47,673 nucleotides of DNA, taken from Thiobacillus sp. (GTDB lineage Bacteria > Pseudomonadota > Gammaproteobacteria > Burkholderiales > Thiobacillaceae). The stretch lies in NCBI GenBank assembly GCA_030680405.1, contig JAUXVT010000016.1, forward strand, positions 1-47,673. The letters run 5' to 3'. Below are positions 34,350-42,255 of the stretch, in pieces (the first letter of the stretch is position 1; every line of letters begins with the position of its first letter). A program made the position numbers and the translations under genes. The notes beneath the pieces were generated by a model. That model saw nothing but the letters and a program-made list of their open reading frames with translations, was not told the DNA's origin and made no database searches.

Positions 34350-35143
34350 CTTTTACCTCCACTCATCATCGTAGCTTAGTGCGTTTTAAAGACAGATTCA
34401 GCTACCAGGAAGGTTAACTGTTGGAGCCATGCTTGAGCGCAATTACCGTGACAGCTCTATGTTGGCGTCGTCTTCATCACGCCCTATCGGTCATTTAGCT
34501 CATTTGATGCACCGTGGAAAAATCCCACCGTGCCTCACACATAGAGTTTCTGACACGCCCCCTCTGCTCAATCTTGACCAGCTGTTGATCAACATCCCGG
34601 CACGGCAAAGGACCAGTTTTAGCCGAACTGGGATGATCACGCCCATCCTGTTTGACCACTGTGCGTCACCCGACAAGAAGGTAGTTCAAATTCCCTGGCC
34701 TAGCCGGAAGGTACGCTTCCGCTGTATTGTGTTGAAAAACTCAAATTACCGATGTCCCGAATTTCTGCCAAAAGCCATACTGATTGGGAATCCTGTTCAA
34801 TAGGCATGCATAGATTCGCGTGGATGATCTTGGTTAAGTTCGAGAACAATTTCCGTAGCCCCCCATATCCATGACCGACGCACGCTCCAGAAAGCACTAG
34901 AGTTTTTTCTGTTCCACCAAAAAAGAGTTTTTCAACAGAATAGCTGCATTGCAGACGTTGTAGCCGCAAACCATGACGGACCGTTCGGGGTCGGCTACTG
35001 CCGGTCACGCACCTTCTCCGGATGACTGTTTGGACTTTCTTGTTCCTGGGTGGATCAGTCGTCGTTTCCGCTCAGGCCCCCTGTCTTTGTGTAAGGGGGC
35101 CTGGCATTTGCCACGCTGCACGATGGCGTTCTGCAATACACGC
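34350..35143. other. Gene-poor stretch with a possible insertion-sequence remnant
   Basis: No convincing gene. Open frames here lack recognisable motifs and good starts. Around 34917-34945 the sequence GAGTTTTTCAACAGAAT resembles the outer ends seen in several insertion-sequence families and is followed by GC-rich DNA, so a decayed element is possible; I could not define both ends. Confidence 0.35.
35072..35104 (-). terminator. Hairpin downstream of the 35144-36031 gene
   Basis: CAGGCCCCC (35073-35081) pairs with GGGGGCCTG (35095-35103), extendable by one T-A pair, with a loop of about 11 bases. It lies 40 bases beyond the stop of the minus-strand gene. There is no T-run, so it may be an RNA-end stabiliser rather than an intrinsic terminator. 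Confidence 0.4.
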
Positions 35144-36031
35144 TTATTGCGTGGTCTGCTGACGCAGATACTCACTCCGTTTCATATCGAAATAGGCGGT
35201 TCGGTCTACTTCGCGCAATTGGAGGGGATATTGCTCGGTTGCGGTGAACCAGCTGTGCAGGCGTTTTTGGAACTGCACAGGCGGCGGGGTAGTCAATGCG
35301 CCGAGGTGGGCGTCGATGGCGAGGTAATAGCGCATGGTGTTACGTTCCACCACGCCACGCATGCCACCGATATGTTCGGGCGGGCCTTTGGATTGCTTGC
35401 CGGTCAGGGTGAACCCCACCTTGCCTCTTCCAATTGTGGCGAGGTAAGTCTTCATGGCAAGTCGCCCAGCCAATCCGTAATCATACGAATAGGTGAGATG
35501 CAGAAAGGTCTGACCGTTTCCAACTGGTACGGCTTGCAGCTGGATGCGATAGTTGCGGGTACTCAGCGGCCCCTTCTCCGCATTGAGTTGGATCTCCAGG
35601 TATTTCGGTGTCGCCGCTGCGACGCGATAGAGAAATTCGAGGGGATAGGCATCTTTCAGGGGCTGAGGGGTTTTCTTGCCGATGTAGACCGTCAGGACAG
35701 TGGTGGTCTCATCGGTCGTGGCACGGCAGTACTTGGTATTGATATGCAGGAACAGCACGTCACACCAGTGCTCCGGGCCGTTGAGTGCCGCGCTGACATT
35801 GGAAAACGGGTAATCGACCAAGGCGTAGATGTCGCCCTTCAAGTCGTTGGAAGATTCGGAAGAGTCGAGGATTAGCGCTCGTTGAAACGGGCTGTGATGG
35901 AGTCGTTCACCCAAAGACGCGTATTTGGCGTGGAGTAATGCAGCGGATTGCGTATCCGGCACGGAGGCAAGGGCCAGCCCCGCACTGGAAAACGCTATCC
36001 AGGCGAGCCACACCCTTGTCAGCCAAGCCAA
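35144..36031 (-). CDS. Secreted protein of unknown function, possibly START/SRPBCC-like
   Basis: The 295-aa product has a signal peptide (about residues 1-23, VWLAWIAFSSAGLALA). The mature part has no cysteine pair, lipobox or membrane segment. Its alternating strand pattern (DIYALVDYPFSNVSAALNGP, TVLTVYIGKKTPQP, YLEIQLNAEKGPLSTRNYRI, FLHLTYSYDYGLAGRLAMKT, then GGMRGVVERNTMRYYLAID) looks like a helix-grip lipid-binding fold, in which the PF-x-x-V-x-x-x-L-x-x-P-x-x-W opening of START-type proteins is recognisable. Function not known. It is transcribed alone, away from the gene-poor region on its 5' side. Confidence 0.65.
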   Translation of the reverse strand: MAWLTRVWLAWIAFSSAGLALASVPDTQSAALLHAKYASLGERLHHSPFQRALILDSSESSNDLKGDIYALVDYPFSNVSAALNGPEHWCDVLFLHINTKYCRATTDETTTVLTVYIGKKTPQPLKDAYPLEFLYRVAAATPKYLEIQLNAEKGPLSTRNYRIQLQAVPVGNGQTFLHLTYSYDYGLAGRLAMKTYLATIGRGKVGFTLTGKQSKGPPEHIGGMRGVVERNTMRYYLAIDAHLGALTTPPPVQFQKRLHSWFTATEQYPLQLREVDRTAYFDMKRSEYLRQQTTQ

Positions 36032-36750
36032 CTGATTTTCCCGGAGCGCTTGCTCATCGGTATATGCCTTCTGCTTGCCTTAGCGATTACACCCATGATC
36101 ACGATCGTCGTCGTGGCGGTCGTTCTGCTTGCCACGATGATCATCTCTGCGCTCGTCACGGCGGTCATCGCGGTGATCACGATGATTGTTGCGACAATCA
36201 GGGTCGAATATTCCATGATGATTTCTTCTGTTTTACTTGCGTGAAGCCCCGCGTCATTGAGAGCAAATCACCAAATTAGATCAGCTTCTGGCGGGAATGT
36301 TCAGCATCGGCAGAACAGGCCGTCTCCACTGCGGGAGCGGGTCAGTAGCCGACTTGCATGCCTCACCTCGCGGGGCACCTGATTTCGGCGCAACAACGTT
36401 CAAGATGAGACTACGCGAACTCCACCATCAACTTTGTACGCTAGCGAACTTAGCCCGGTTTTCGCCGATTCATTCACGCGTCCGCCGTGACTGGCATGGT
36501 GATCGGCGTGGCCGATCGAGCTTCCGCAGCCTGCCGTGCCCTCATGCACGTATCGCAGCTTGTCGATGACCGGTACTGCCAGCGAGAACGGGTAGCCCTC
36601 GCGCTCAGGCCCAGGATCAGGGATTCGGCGCAGCCTGGAACACTTGATCGAACGCCTCGATGCCTTAGCCGTCGGGCAGCGTTCATGGGAATATCGATTG
36701 AGTGCAGCGGACGCTTGAAGCGGTCCGCTGCAATGAATGCTTAAGCATAC
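36032..36750. other. Non-coding or decayed stretch with low-complexity GATC/CGTCG-rich segment
   Basis: From about 36090 to 36210 the sequence is a low-complexity run of atgatcacg and cgtcgtcac-like words. One frame reads as a pure Ile/Val/Thr hydrophobic peptide and the opposite strand as Asp/His/Arg-rich, a hallmark of compositional artefact. A 48-residue hydrophobic peptide from ATG 36095 cannot be excluded but has no ribosome site. The remainder (36250-36700) has open frames without recognisable features. Confidence 0.4.
36703..36732 (-). terminator. Strong hairpin downstream of the ferritin-like gene
   Basis: TGCAGCGGAC (36703-36712) pairs perfectly with GTCCGCTGCA (36723-36732), and the intervening GCTTGAAGCG can itself pair (GCTT with AAGC). 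It starts 19 bases beyond the stop of the minus-strand EncFtn gene. No T-run follows on the minus strand. Confidence 0.5.
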
Positions 36751-37038
36751 TCACTTATGCGCAATCGGTTTTTCGGTGAACAAGTAGTCCTTGAGCTCCT
36801 TGGAAAATCTGGGGTCTTTGCGTCGAATCCACTCCAGCACCATCGATGCATGCTCTTTTTCCTCGTCACGATTGTGCTCAAGGATTGCCTTGAGTTCCGT
36901 GTCTTTGCATGCATCAGCACGTTGGTTGTACCAGTCAACGGCTTCCAGCTCTTCCATCAGAGAAACAATTGCTCGGTGCATGTCGCGCGTTTCAGCTGAC
37001 AGTTCCTCTATGGATTCGTGATAACCGACGCTGGACAT
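36751..37038 (-). CDS. EncFtn-type ferritin-like protein (encapsulated-ferritin family)
   Basis: The 95-aa all-helical protein begins MSSVGYHESIEELSAETRDM. The metal-site spacing matches the encapsulated ferritin described from Rhodospirillum rubrum: E30, E60 and H63 (spacing 30 and 3, as E32, E62, H65 there), with W36, Y37 and entry-site glutamates E29 and E32. Family members assemble as annular decamers with ferroxidase sites at subunit interfaces and normally sit inside an encapsulin shell. This one ends LFTEKPIAHK without the C-terminal encapsulin-targeting tail, and no encapsulin gene lies in the window. A good AGGAGA ribosome site precedes the ATG. Confidence 0.85.
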   Translation of the reverse strand: MSSVGYHESIEELSAETRDMHRAIVSLMEELEAVDWYNQRADACKDTELKAILEHNRDEEKEHASMVLEWIRRKDPRFSKELKDYLFTEKPIAHK

Positions 37039-37209
37039 ATTTTTCTCCTGATGGTTGTGGGGTTTCTAGCGAAGAATGCCTGATTTTGATGCAAGCAGGC
37101 GAATCGTAATCGCGGTGCGACTCCGATTGATTCGACTGATCATCGGCTGCTTTCCACGATGGAGTGGCGCGGTGACGGCCCGAGTGCACGGTTTCTTCTG
37201 TCATGCGAC

Positions 37210-37446
37210 TCACCACGGCCCCCACATCAACAGGGGATGTCGCTTCACGCGCAGATTTCCTTCCCAGCTGCAGTCCATCGAACGGCAGCGGTAGCGGCGG
37301 ACCGGTATGACGATGCTCATAAGCAAATCCACAAACCGGCGTGGGACTCGGTACACAGAGCCGTTGCAGCGGGGGCATGCGCGTCCGGGAGAAGAATAGC
37401 CAGCATTGTCGGGGCGGCCGCTGCCGACGGGGGAGGGCGCGTTCAT
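37210..37446 (-). CDS. Small zinc-ribbon-like protein
   Basis: The 78-aa product has two cysteine pairs, ACPRC (C24, C27) and RCRSMDC (C54, C59), flanking a basic/hydrophobic segment RVPRRFVDLLMSIVIPVRRY. It ends in SWEGNLR. The pattern suits a zinc ribbon whose middle segment could touch a membrane or pack as a helix. Similar small proteins are common as unnamed genes in betaproteobacteria, from memory. Function unknown. Start chosen at ATG 37446; a GTG 14 codons upstream is possible. No clear ribosome site. Confidence 0.55.
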   Translation of the reverse strand: MNAPSPVGSGRPDNAGYSSPGRACPRCNGSVYRVPRRFVDLLMSIVIPVRRYRCRSMDCSWEGNLRVKRHPLLMWGPW

Positions 37447-37690
37447 GACCCCGACCGCCCCATGACGACGTTGACGCGTCGACTCCACCGCGGGAAAAGA
37501 TTACACGCTGCTTCGCGATGCCACACGTGCACCCCCCTTGATGCACCGAGCGACTCACCCGTCTCCGTGTCGATCGGGGATGGCTCTGGCGCAGTGTTAG
37601 CGCCCCCAATCGGCACAAGTGGTGGCATGAAGCATTTACAGCGGGCCATGAATCGGGCCTTGTCAAGAAAGCGCCTGCCTCGGCGACCCT

Positions 37691-37720
37691 CACACTGTGC
37701 GCGGCTCAGCGCACAGCGTG
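37691..37720 (-). terminator. Hairpin downstream of csbD
   Basis: CTGTGCGC (37695-37702), loop GGCTCA, GCGCACAG (37709-37716); after one mismatch the stem continues with CAC and GTG. It begins 27 bases beyond the csbD stop. There is no T-run on the minus strand. Confidence 0.5.
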
Positions 37721-37747
37721 GTCAGGCCAGGAGGAACGCTTCGGATG

Positions 37748-37951
37748 CTAGTCCTTGTTGCGCTCTTCAAAGTCCTTGATCTGCTTCTCGGCTTCGTCCT
37801 TCGTGATGCCGTAGGCCTCCTGGATCTTTCCCGCTAGCTGATCGCGCTTGCCGGCAATCACGTCGATGTGATCGTCGGTAAGCTTGCCCCACTGTGTTTT
37901 CACCTTGCCCTTGAACTGCTTCCAGTTGCCTTCTACGATATTCCAGTCCAT
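37748..37951 (-). CDS. CsbD-family stress protein
   Basis: The 67-aa protein has the family pattern MDWNIVEGNWKQFKGKVKTQ, then WGKLTDD and a basic helix with GKIQEAYGITKDEAEKQI. CsbD proteins are general-stress-induced small proteins of unknown mechanism. Ribosome site AGGAG eight bases before the ATG. Its promoter, leader and first 17 codons are duplicated upstream of the HiPIP gene (38585-38896), indicating shared regulation. Confidence 0.93.
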   Translation of the reverse strand: MDWNIVEGNWKQFKGKVKTQWGKLTDDHIDVIAGKRDQLAGKIQEAYGITKDEAEKQIKDFEERNKD

Positions 37952-38213
37952 ATCAATCTCCTGTGGTTCGGGCCCCGACTGGCGGGATTACCAATCGAGC
38001 ATCCTTTGTTGCAGCCGGCCTCTCGCCACTTGTGCACCTCGCGCAGCCTCAGGCTGCAGAGGGGAAGGTGTAACGACCGCCTGGACAGCTTTTATAGAAT
38101 CTCCCGATTAAAGCGCAAGCCTAGTCGCATACTCAGGAGCAGTCTGTACGGTGGCGTACGTAGTGCGACGTTCGGTGATGGCCTTGGGGTGGTATCAGGA
38201 AGCTCGCACTGCC
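37901..38213 (-). repeat. Direct duplication, copy A (csbD promoter, leader and first 17 codons)
   Basis: Aligns with 38585-38896 at a nearly constant offset of 684 bases, about three quarters or more identical by eye. It includes the csbD start, the conserved promoter and the far-upstream GGTGATGGCCTTGG block. The left boundary is sharp at codon 17 of csbD; the right boundary fades near GGAAGCTCGCAC. Confidence 0.9.
38091..38118 (-). promoter_or_regulatory. Promoter of csbD
   Basis: On the minus strand TTGCGC (38118-38113), 16-base spacer, TATAAA (38096-38091). Both boxes and the spacing are kept in the duplicated copy upstream of the HiPIP gene, which supports function. It implies a leader of roughly 130 nt before the csbD ATG. 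Confidence 0.6.
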
Positions 38214-38231
38214 CGGGGGAGCGAGCCTGAT
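38194..38231 (-). terminator. Hairpin downstream of the HiPIP gene
   Basis: GCTCGC (38202-38207) pairs with GCGAGC (38221-38226), and the flanking ATCAG with CTGAT adds an outer stem across a small bulge. It lies just beyond the HiPIP stop on the minus strand. No T-run. Confidence 0.45.
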
Positions 38232-38242
38232 GAAGGATCAAC

Positions 38243-38635
38243 TCAAGCCTTCTGGGCCCACAGGATGCACCAGCCATCTGGGCTAATCTGGCCTTCGACC
38301 AGCTTGCAGGTATTCGACTCGGCGATGAAATGCAGGCATCCACCGCACTTCTGCTCGCCCTTCGGCTGAGTCTGGTACTGCACGCTTGCCTGTGACACTT
38401 TCGCGTTCGCCGCCGGAGCGGCAGAGTCCGCGCTGGTGGCTGGAGAGCCGGCCGGGGCGGCACCGGTTGAGTCTTCGCCTTTCTTCTTTGAATCACACCC
38501 AAAAAGTGCGGCCGGCAGCAACAGGCCACAACCCACCGCCAGTGCTCCGCGCAACACTACCCTGCGCGACGGGATTTCTTCATTCATCTTGCCCTTGAAT
38601 TGCTTTCTGTTGCCTTCATCGATATCCGTGTTCAT
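38243..38635 (-). CDS. High-potential iron-sulfur protein (HiPIP) with csbD-derived N-terminus
   Basis: Periplasmic electron carrier with one [4Fe-4S] cluster. Four cysteines in HiPIP spacing: C97-x2-C100-x9-C110-x12-C123 (CGGCLHF, TCKLVEG, GWCILW). A twin-arginine signal SRRVVLRGALAVGCGLLLPA (residues 23-42) is followed by ALFGC, so the mature form may also be lipid-anchored or cut nearby; an Ala/Ser/Pro linker comes before the fold. The ATG at 38635 has a strong AAGGAG ribosome site and starts with MNTDIDEGNRKQFKGK, which is a diverged copy of the CsbD N-terminus. The ancestral start is probably ATG 38587 (MNEEIPSRR). Translation from 38635 adds 16 residues before the Tat motif. Confidence 0.88.
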   Translation of the reverse strand: MNTDIDEGNRKQFKGKMNEEIPSRRVVLRGALAVGCGLLLPAALFGCDSKKKGEDSTGAAPAGSPATSADSAAPAANAKVSQASVQYQTQPKGEQKCGGCLHFIAESNTCKLVEGQISPDGWCILWAQKA

Positions 38636-38896
38636 ATCAAGCTCCTTTGGTTCGGGACCTGACTGGCTAAATTGCCAACCGAGCATCCTTTGTCGCAGCC
38701 GGACTCTCGCCACGGTGCACCCGCGCAGGGACGACAAGCTGCAGAGAGGCGCTGTGTCGCCCGCCTAGACAGTTTTTATAGAATCTCCCAATGAATGTGC
38801 AAGCTTAGTCCCTACTCAGGCGCATTCTGTGCGGCGGCATGCAAAGGGCGACGTTGGGTGATGGCCTTGGTGCGGGTATCTGGAAGCCCGCACCGC
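38585..38896 (-). repeat. Direct duplication, copy B (upstream of the HiPIP gene)
   Basis: Counterpart of 37901-38213. It contains a promoter, leader, Shine-Dalgarno and 17 csbD-like codons that run in frame into the HiPIP gene. Similarity stops exactly where csbD codon 17 (GTG) aligns with the HiPIP codon ATG at 38587. Confidence 0.9.
38775..38802 (-). promoter_or_regulatory. Promoter of the HiPIP gene
   Basis: On the minus strand TTGCAC (38802-38797), 16-base spacer, TATAAA (38780-38775), in the same place within copy B as the csbD promoter in copy A. The intervening GGGAGATTC is also conserved. Confidence 0.6.
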
Positions 38897-38950
38897 TATT
38901 CATAGATGGCAGCCAAATTGCGCTGCAAATCTCAACCGGCCTGGTTTTGC

Positions 38951-39502
38951 TTACCGGATAATCCTTGCGAGCCGCACCAGTGCAACAAGGAGCTTCTGAA
39001 TGAACTGCCTGGTTGGCTCATCGGTCAGTCTGCCGTCCTGATCAAAGTGTTGTGCGGTATTGCCGATCATGACTTCCGGTTGATTGACCATTGGCATGTC
39101 CAGCGTGACGAGGATTTGCCGCAGATGGTATTGGGCGCGGGCCGTTCCCAGGCTGCCGGTAGATGCCCCCATCACCGCCGCCGGTTTGCCCGTCCAGGCG
39201 CTCTCACCATAGGGCCTCGATGCCCAGTCGATGGCGTTCTTGAGCACGCCGGAAACCGAATAGTTGTACTCCGTCGTGGCGAACAGGATGGCATCGGCGG
39301 CCAGAATCTGTCGCTTGAATTCAAGCACGGCGGCGGGCAGCGTCATTTCGGTGTCCTGATTGAAAACTGGAATGCCATGAAGTTCAACCAGGCTCAGCAC
39401 CGCGCCGTCCGGCACCAGTTCCTGTGCCGCCTTGAGTGCTAAACGGTTGTAGGAGTCTTTGCGCAGACTCCCGACGATGCCTAGAATAATTATCTCGTCC
39501 AT
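38951..39502 (-). CDS. NADPH-dependent FMN reductase family protein
   Basis: The 183-aa flavodoxin-fold protein has IIILGIVGSLRKDSYNRLAL at the N-terminus (phosphate-binding loop for FMN), the signature TTEYNYSVSGVLKNAIDWAS and the GASTGSLGTARAQYHLRQIL block. Relatives reduce FMN, quinones, azo dyes or chromate; the substrate here is unknown. Start ATG 39502 has AAGGAG eight bases upstream; longer frames lack it. It shares an upstream element of about 95 bp with the other flavoprotein gene at 41004-42074. Confidence 0.9.
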   Translation of the reverse strand: MDEIIILGIVGSLRKDSYNRLALKAAQELVPDGAVLSLVELHGIPVFNQDTEMTLPAAVLEFKRQILAADAILFATTEYNYSVSGVLKNAIDWASRPYGESAWTGKPAAVMGASTGSLGTARAQYHLRQILVTLDMPMVNQPEVMIGNTAQHFDQDGRLTDEPTRQFIQKLLVALVRLARIIR

Positions 39503-39590
39503 TTCAAAACTCCTTGTCCTGATGCAGTAAAGGATGTCAGCACACGAGGCCCGGCGCTGTGCGCCAGCACACATAGGAAAACCGGTGGCC

Positions 39591-39684
39591 TGTGTGCGTT
39601 ACCGAACGGAATGGAAACCGTTCCCGGTGCATCGTGCATGCTGGCCAGTGGTGTTTTAGCACTTCGCATGTTGCGCACGCTCAG
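39591..39684. repeat. Dispersed element of about 95 bp, copy 1
   Basis: Aligns with 42256-42355. Shared core: CCGAACG, GTTCCC, TGCATCGTGCATG (an inverted TGCA-N3-TGCA), TTGGCC-like, GGTGTTT, CTTCGC, TTGCG and GCTCAG. It lies 89 bases upstream of the FMN reductase start and also between it and the divergent CHRD gene. Confidence 0.75.
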
Positions 39685-39803
39685 CTATCGGTTGAATGTG
39701 TCTGACCGGGCGATGTAGACGGGCCTCCAGCGTCAACCGGATAAGACGCCTTCTCAAGCGTCCCTCACCGGTGCGCCTTCCCTGTGTTTTTCGAGGAGCC
39801 AAC

Positions 39804-40265
39804 ATGAACATTCCATCCAAATCCACCACGAGCCTGCTGAGTCGGGTGGCCCCGCTTGCCCTGCTGCTCCTGGCCTCTGCAAACCTGTACGCCCAGCAGC
39901 CCATGTCGATTTCCCTGAAAGGCAGCGCCGAGGTGCCGCCGGTGACCACTTCAGCGACGGGGTCGGGGCAGATCACGGTGCTGCCCGACCACACGGTGAG
40001 CGGCAGCATCAAGGTTTCAGGTCTTGTCCCGACGATGGCGCATATTCATCAGGGCGCCGTCGGGAAAAACGGCCCGCCGATCATTACCCTGACCCAAACC
40101 GCCCACGACAGTTTTGCTGTTCCCGCCGGGGCCAGGCTGACCGATGCGCAGTACACGAGTTTCATGACCGGCGAGCTTTACGTCAATGTGCACAGCGCCC
40201 AGTACCCGAATGGTGAAATCCGGGCGCAGTTGCTGCGCACGGAACCGACGCGCGCGGCTTACTGA
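39804..40265 (+). CDS. CHRD-domain secreted protein
   Basis: The 153-aa product has a signal peptide (about residues 1-30, VAPLALLLLASANLYAQ). A single CHRD domain follows, with SLKGSAEVPPVTTSATGSG, MAHIHQGAVGKNGPPIITL and the C-terminal ELYVNVHSAQYPNGEIRAQL. CHRD domains occur in secreted bacterial proteins and in chordin; their molecular role in bacteria is not established. Start ATG 39804 with a GAGGAG ribosome site. It is followed after 25 bases by the broken alternative oxidase gene in the same orientation. Confidence 0.9.
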   Translation: MNIPSKSTTSLLSRVAPLALLLLASANLYAQQPMSISLKGSAEVPPVTTSATGSGQITVLPDHTVSGSIKVSGLVPTMAHIHQGAVGKNGPPIITLTQTAHDSFAVPAGARLTDAQYTSFMTGELYVNVHSAQYPNGEIRAQLLRTEPTRAAY

Positions 40266-40290
40266 CCCGCATCACTTCGAGGCGAACGAA

Positions 40291-40904
40291 ATGCTGATTA
40301 CCCCTCCGCTTGATCGACACTACGAACCAAGGAATTTTTCCGACCGGATTGCTTATGCTTTCGTCGAATTTATGCGGTTCTTCGCCGACACTTTTTTCGC
40401 TCGTCGGTAGGCCATCGCGCGGTTGTGCTGGAAACGGTTGCTGCTGTGCCGGGCATGGTTGGCGGTGCCCTGCAACATTTGCATTCTCTGCGCCTGATCG
40501 AAGCCGATCACGGCAGGATCCGCACCCTCCTGGACGAAGCGGAGAATGAACGCATGCACTTGATGACTTTTATTCATATTACCCACCCCTCTGGGCTTGA
40601 GCGCCTGCTGATTCTGCTTGCCCAAGGCGTCTTCTTTAACCTTTACTTTCTGCTTTACATGATTTCGCCCAAGACCGCGCATCGTGTCGTGGGTTACTTG
40701 GAGGAAGAAGCGGTCCACAGCTACACCGAGTATCTGGCTGGGGTGGACGACGGCACCTACGCCAACGTCCCGGCGCCCAGGATCGCTATTGATTACTGGA
40801 AGCTCGCGGCCGTCGCACGGTTGCGCGACGTCATCATCGCAGTCCGCGCAGATGAGGCTCATCACCGCGAAGTCAATCACGAATTTGCCGACGAGCTGGC
40901 TTGA
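40291..40904 (+). pseudogene. Alternative oxidase (AOX) with a single frameshift
   Basis: AOX is a membrane-bound diiron quinol oxidase that bypasses the cytochrome chain. The first part, from ATG 40291, reads [22 protein letters not shown] and meets TAG at 40408. One base later, from 40410, a second frame continues [16 protein letters not shown] to the stop at 40904. Restoring one base in the TA-GGC junction gives the expected [13 protein letters not shown]. All diiron ligand motifs are intact across the second frame: [25 protein letters not shown] and [12 protein letters not shown]. The repaired protein would be about 204 aa, close to bacterial AOX. Either a recent loss of function or a sequencing error. 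Confidence 0.88.
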
Positions 40905-40925
40905 TCCGAATCTGTGCCCGCAAAC

Positions 40926-40939
40926 ATTTCCCGGGAAAT
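40926..40939. other. 14-bp perfect palindrome downstream of AOX
   Basis: ATTTCCCGGGAAAT lies between the convergent AOX and flavoprotein genes, 22 bases after the AOX stop. It could be a short hairpin or a protein-binding site; nothing else supports either. Confidence 0.3.
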
Positions 40940-41003
40940 AACGGTGGAACACGCCAGCCAGAAAGCGCGCCATGCAGACCGCTGGCGCCATCACCCCGGC
41001 GGC

Positions 41004-42074
41004 TTATTTTGGTCGCGGACGAGACAGACTCGGCTGCACCGCCTGGAGCCGGCCGGTACGCAACTCGACCACGGCCTTCGCCACCGCGCGCGCCACATTG
41101 CGCGCTTCTTCCTGCACGGGCTCATCCCGGTCCAGGCTGTCGTGACTGGTCGCATACGGCTCGTAGTAGCCGATGTAGCGGTCCAGTCGCGCCTGCGCAC
41201 CCGCGTCGATGAAACCCACCCAGTCGAGCCAGTCCGACAGGGCGCGGCGCGAGCCTTCGATTCCGGCCACATCACCGTGGACGATCAGCCCGTAGGCGCG
41301 ACCTGCCAGGTGCTGGGGGTAGTCCCAGCCGGCCATCTCGAGTTGTTTCGCCTTGCCGGGATTCTTGCCCGAGGTCGCGGTGGGATCGGGGTTGCCGCCG
41401 TCGGCGCACACCAGGCGGTCGATCATCAGTTTCAACGGGCTGGGGCTCTGGTACCAATACACCGGCGAGACGATGATCACCGCATGGGCGGCGGTCCAGC
41501 GCTCGTAGATCTCGGCCATCCAGTCGTTGGTCTGGTCAAGCGCATGGTTGGGGTAGCAACTGCACGGCCAGTTGCACAGGGGCATCGCGGTGGACACGCA
41601 GCCCTTGCAGGGGTGGATCTTGCGGCCGTATTCGGAGCTGAGCAGGCTGAGGTCGAGCACATCGGCCTGGATGTCGGCCTGCTCCAGGGTTTCGCGAGCG
41701 ATCCCCAACAGCCGGAAGGTCTTGGACATCTCGCCCGGGCAGGTGCCATCGTTGCGCGCCGAGCCGCAGATCAGCAACACCCGGGACGGGCTCGCCGGGT
41801 CTGCCCAGCGCAGTTGCGCCGCGTCGATGCGCTGTTTCGTGGCAACCCACTCGCTTGACAAGTCGTAGTCCGGATCGGCATACCCCGGGCCCGCCTTCTG
41901 TGTGAAGGGGGACTTGCGGTACTCGTTGTAGGCCTGCCAGGCGATCTCTTCAAGGCGAGCAATGGACGTGTCTTCGGCACGGAACGCCGGGTCGATGAAG
42001 GCAGCCCGAAACCGGGCACTGAACTCGGCACGTGCGAGTGAGGCCGGTGCCTGGCCCTTGCGAATCTCAATCAT
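41004..42074 (-). CDS. Flavodoxin-fold NAD(P)H-dependent reductase with cysteine-rich insert
   Basis: The 356-aa product. An N-terminal extension of about 95 residues precedes the flavodoxin core, which starts RVLLICGSARNDGTCPGEM. A cluster PCKGCVSTAMPLCNWPCSCY follows in the position where iron-sulfur flavoproteins carry cluster ligands or where related reductases have zinc or redox cysteines. VIIVSPVYWYQSPSPLKLMI is the FMN-side motif. Substrate unknown. An upstream element of about 95 bp (42256-42355) is shared with the FMN reductase at 38951-39502. Confidence 0.85.
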   Translation of the reverse strand: MIEIRKGQAPASLARAEFSARFRAAFIDPAFRAEDTSIARLEEIAWQAYNEYRKSPFTQKAGPGYADPDYDLSSEWVATKQRIDAAQLRWADPASPSRVLLICGSARNDGTCPGEMSKTFRLLGIARETLEQADIQADVLDLSLLSSEYGRKIHPCKGCVSTAMPLCNWPCSCYPNHALDQTNDWMAEIYERWTAAHAVIIVSPVYWYQSPSPLKLMIDRLVCADGGNPDPTATSGKNPGKAKQLEMAGWDYPQHLAGRAYGLIVHGDVAGIEGSRRALSDWLDWVGFIDAGAQARLDRYIGYYEPYATSHDSLDRDEPVQEEARNVARAVAKAVVELRTGRLQAVQPSLSRPRPK

Positions 42075-42255
42075 GATGGCCTCCGTTGGCCACCAAAATT
42101 TTCCGCCCGGTCGGCAAGCTTAAGGCGCGGGGACGTAACGGTTCTCATGGGGTTCTCCTTGTAAAGTGACAAGCGGAGAAGGATCTGGGACGAGGCGACG
42201 TCGAATCGAGATCCAAAATTCAATATAGCGAGGCTAATTGATTAGCGAGTGGTCG

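Noticed and set aside
34429..34803. 124-codon plus-strand frame in the gene-poor stretch after the EEP gene
   Set aside because: No recognisable motif, no ribosome site, unusual residue mix; likely chance.
36095..36244. Hydrophobic 48-residue peptide from ATG 36095
   Set aside because: Comes from low-complexity DNA whose other strand reads as Asp/His/Arg-rich; no ribosome site.
36474..36744. Frames of 70 and 85 codons on opposite strands upstream of the ferritin-like gene
   Set aside because: Neither has motifs or a good start, and their ends fall into the terminator-like hairpin.
36992..37693. Long minus-strand frame of 233 codons overlapping the EncFtn and zinc-ribbon region
   Set aside because: Arg/Ser/Pro-rich low-information translation in a different frame from two better-supported genes; treated as a shadow.
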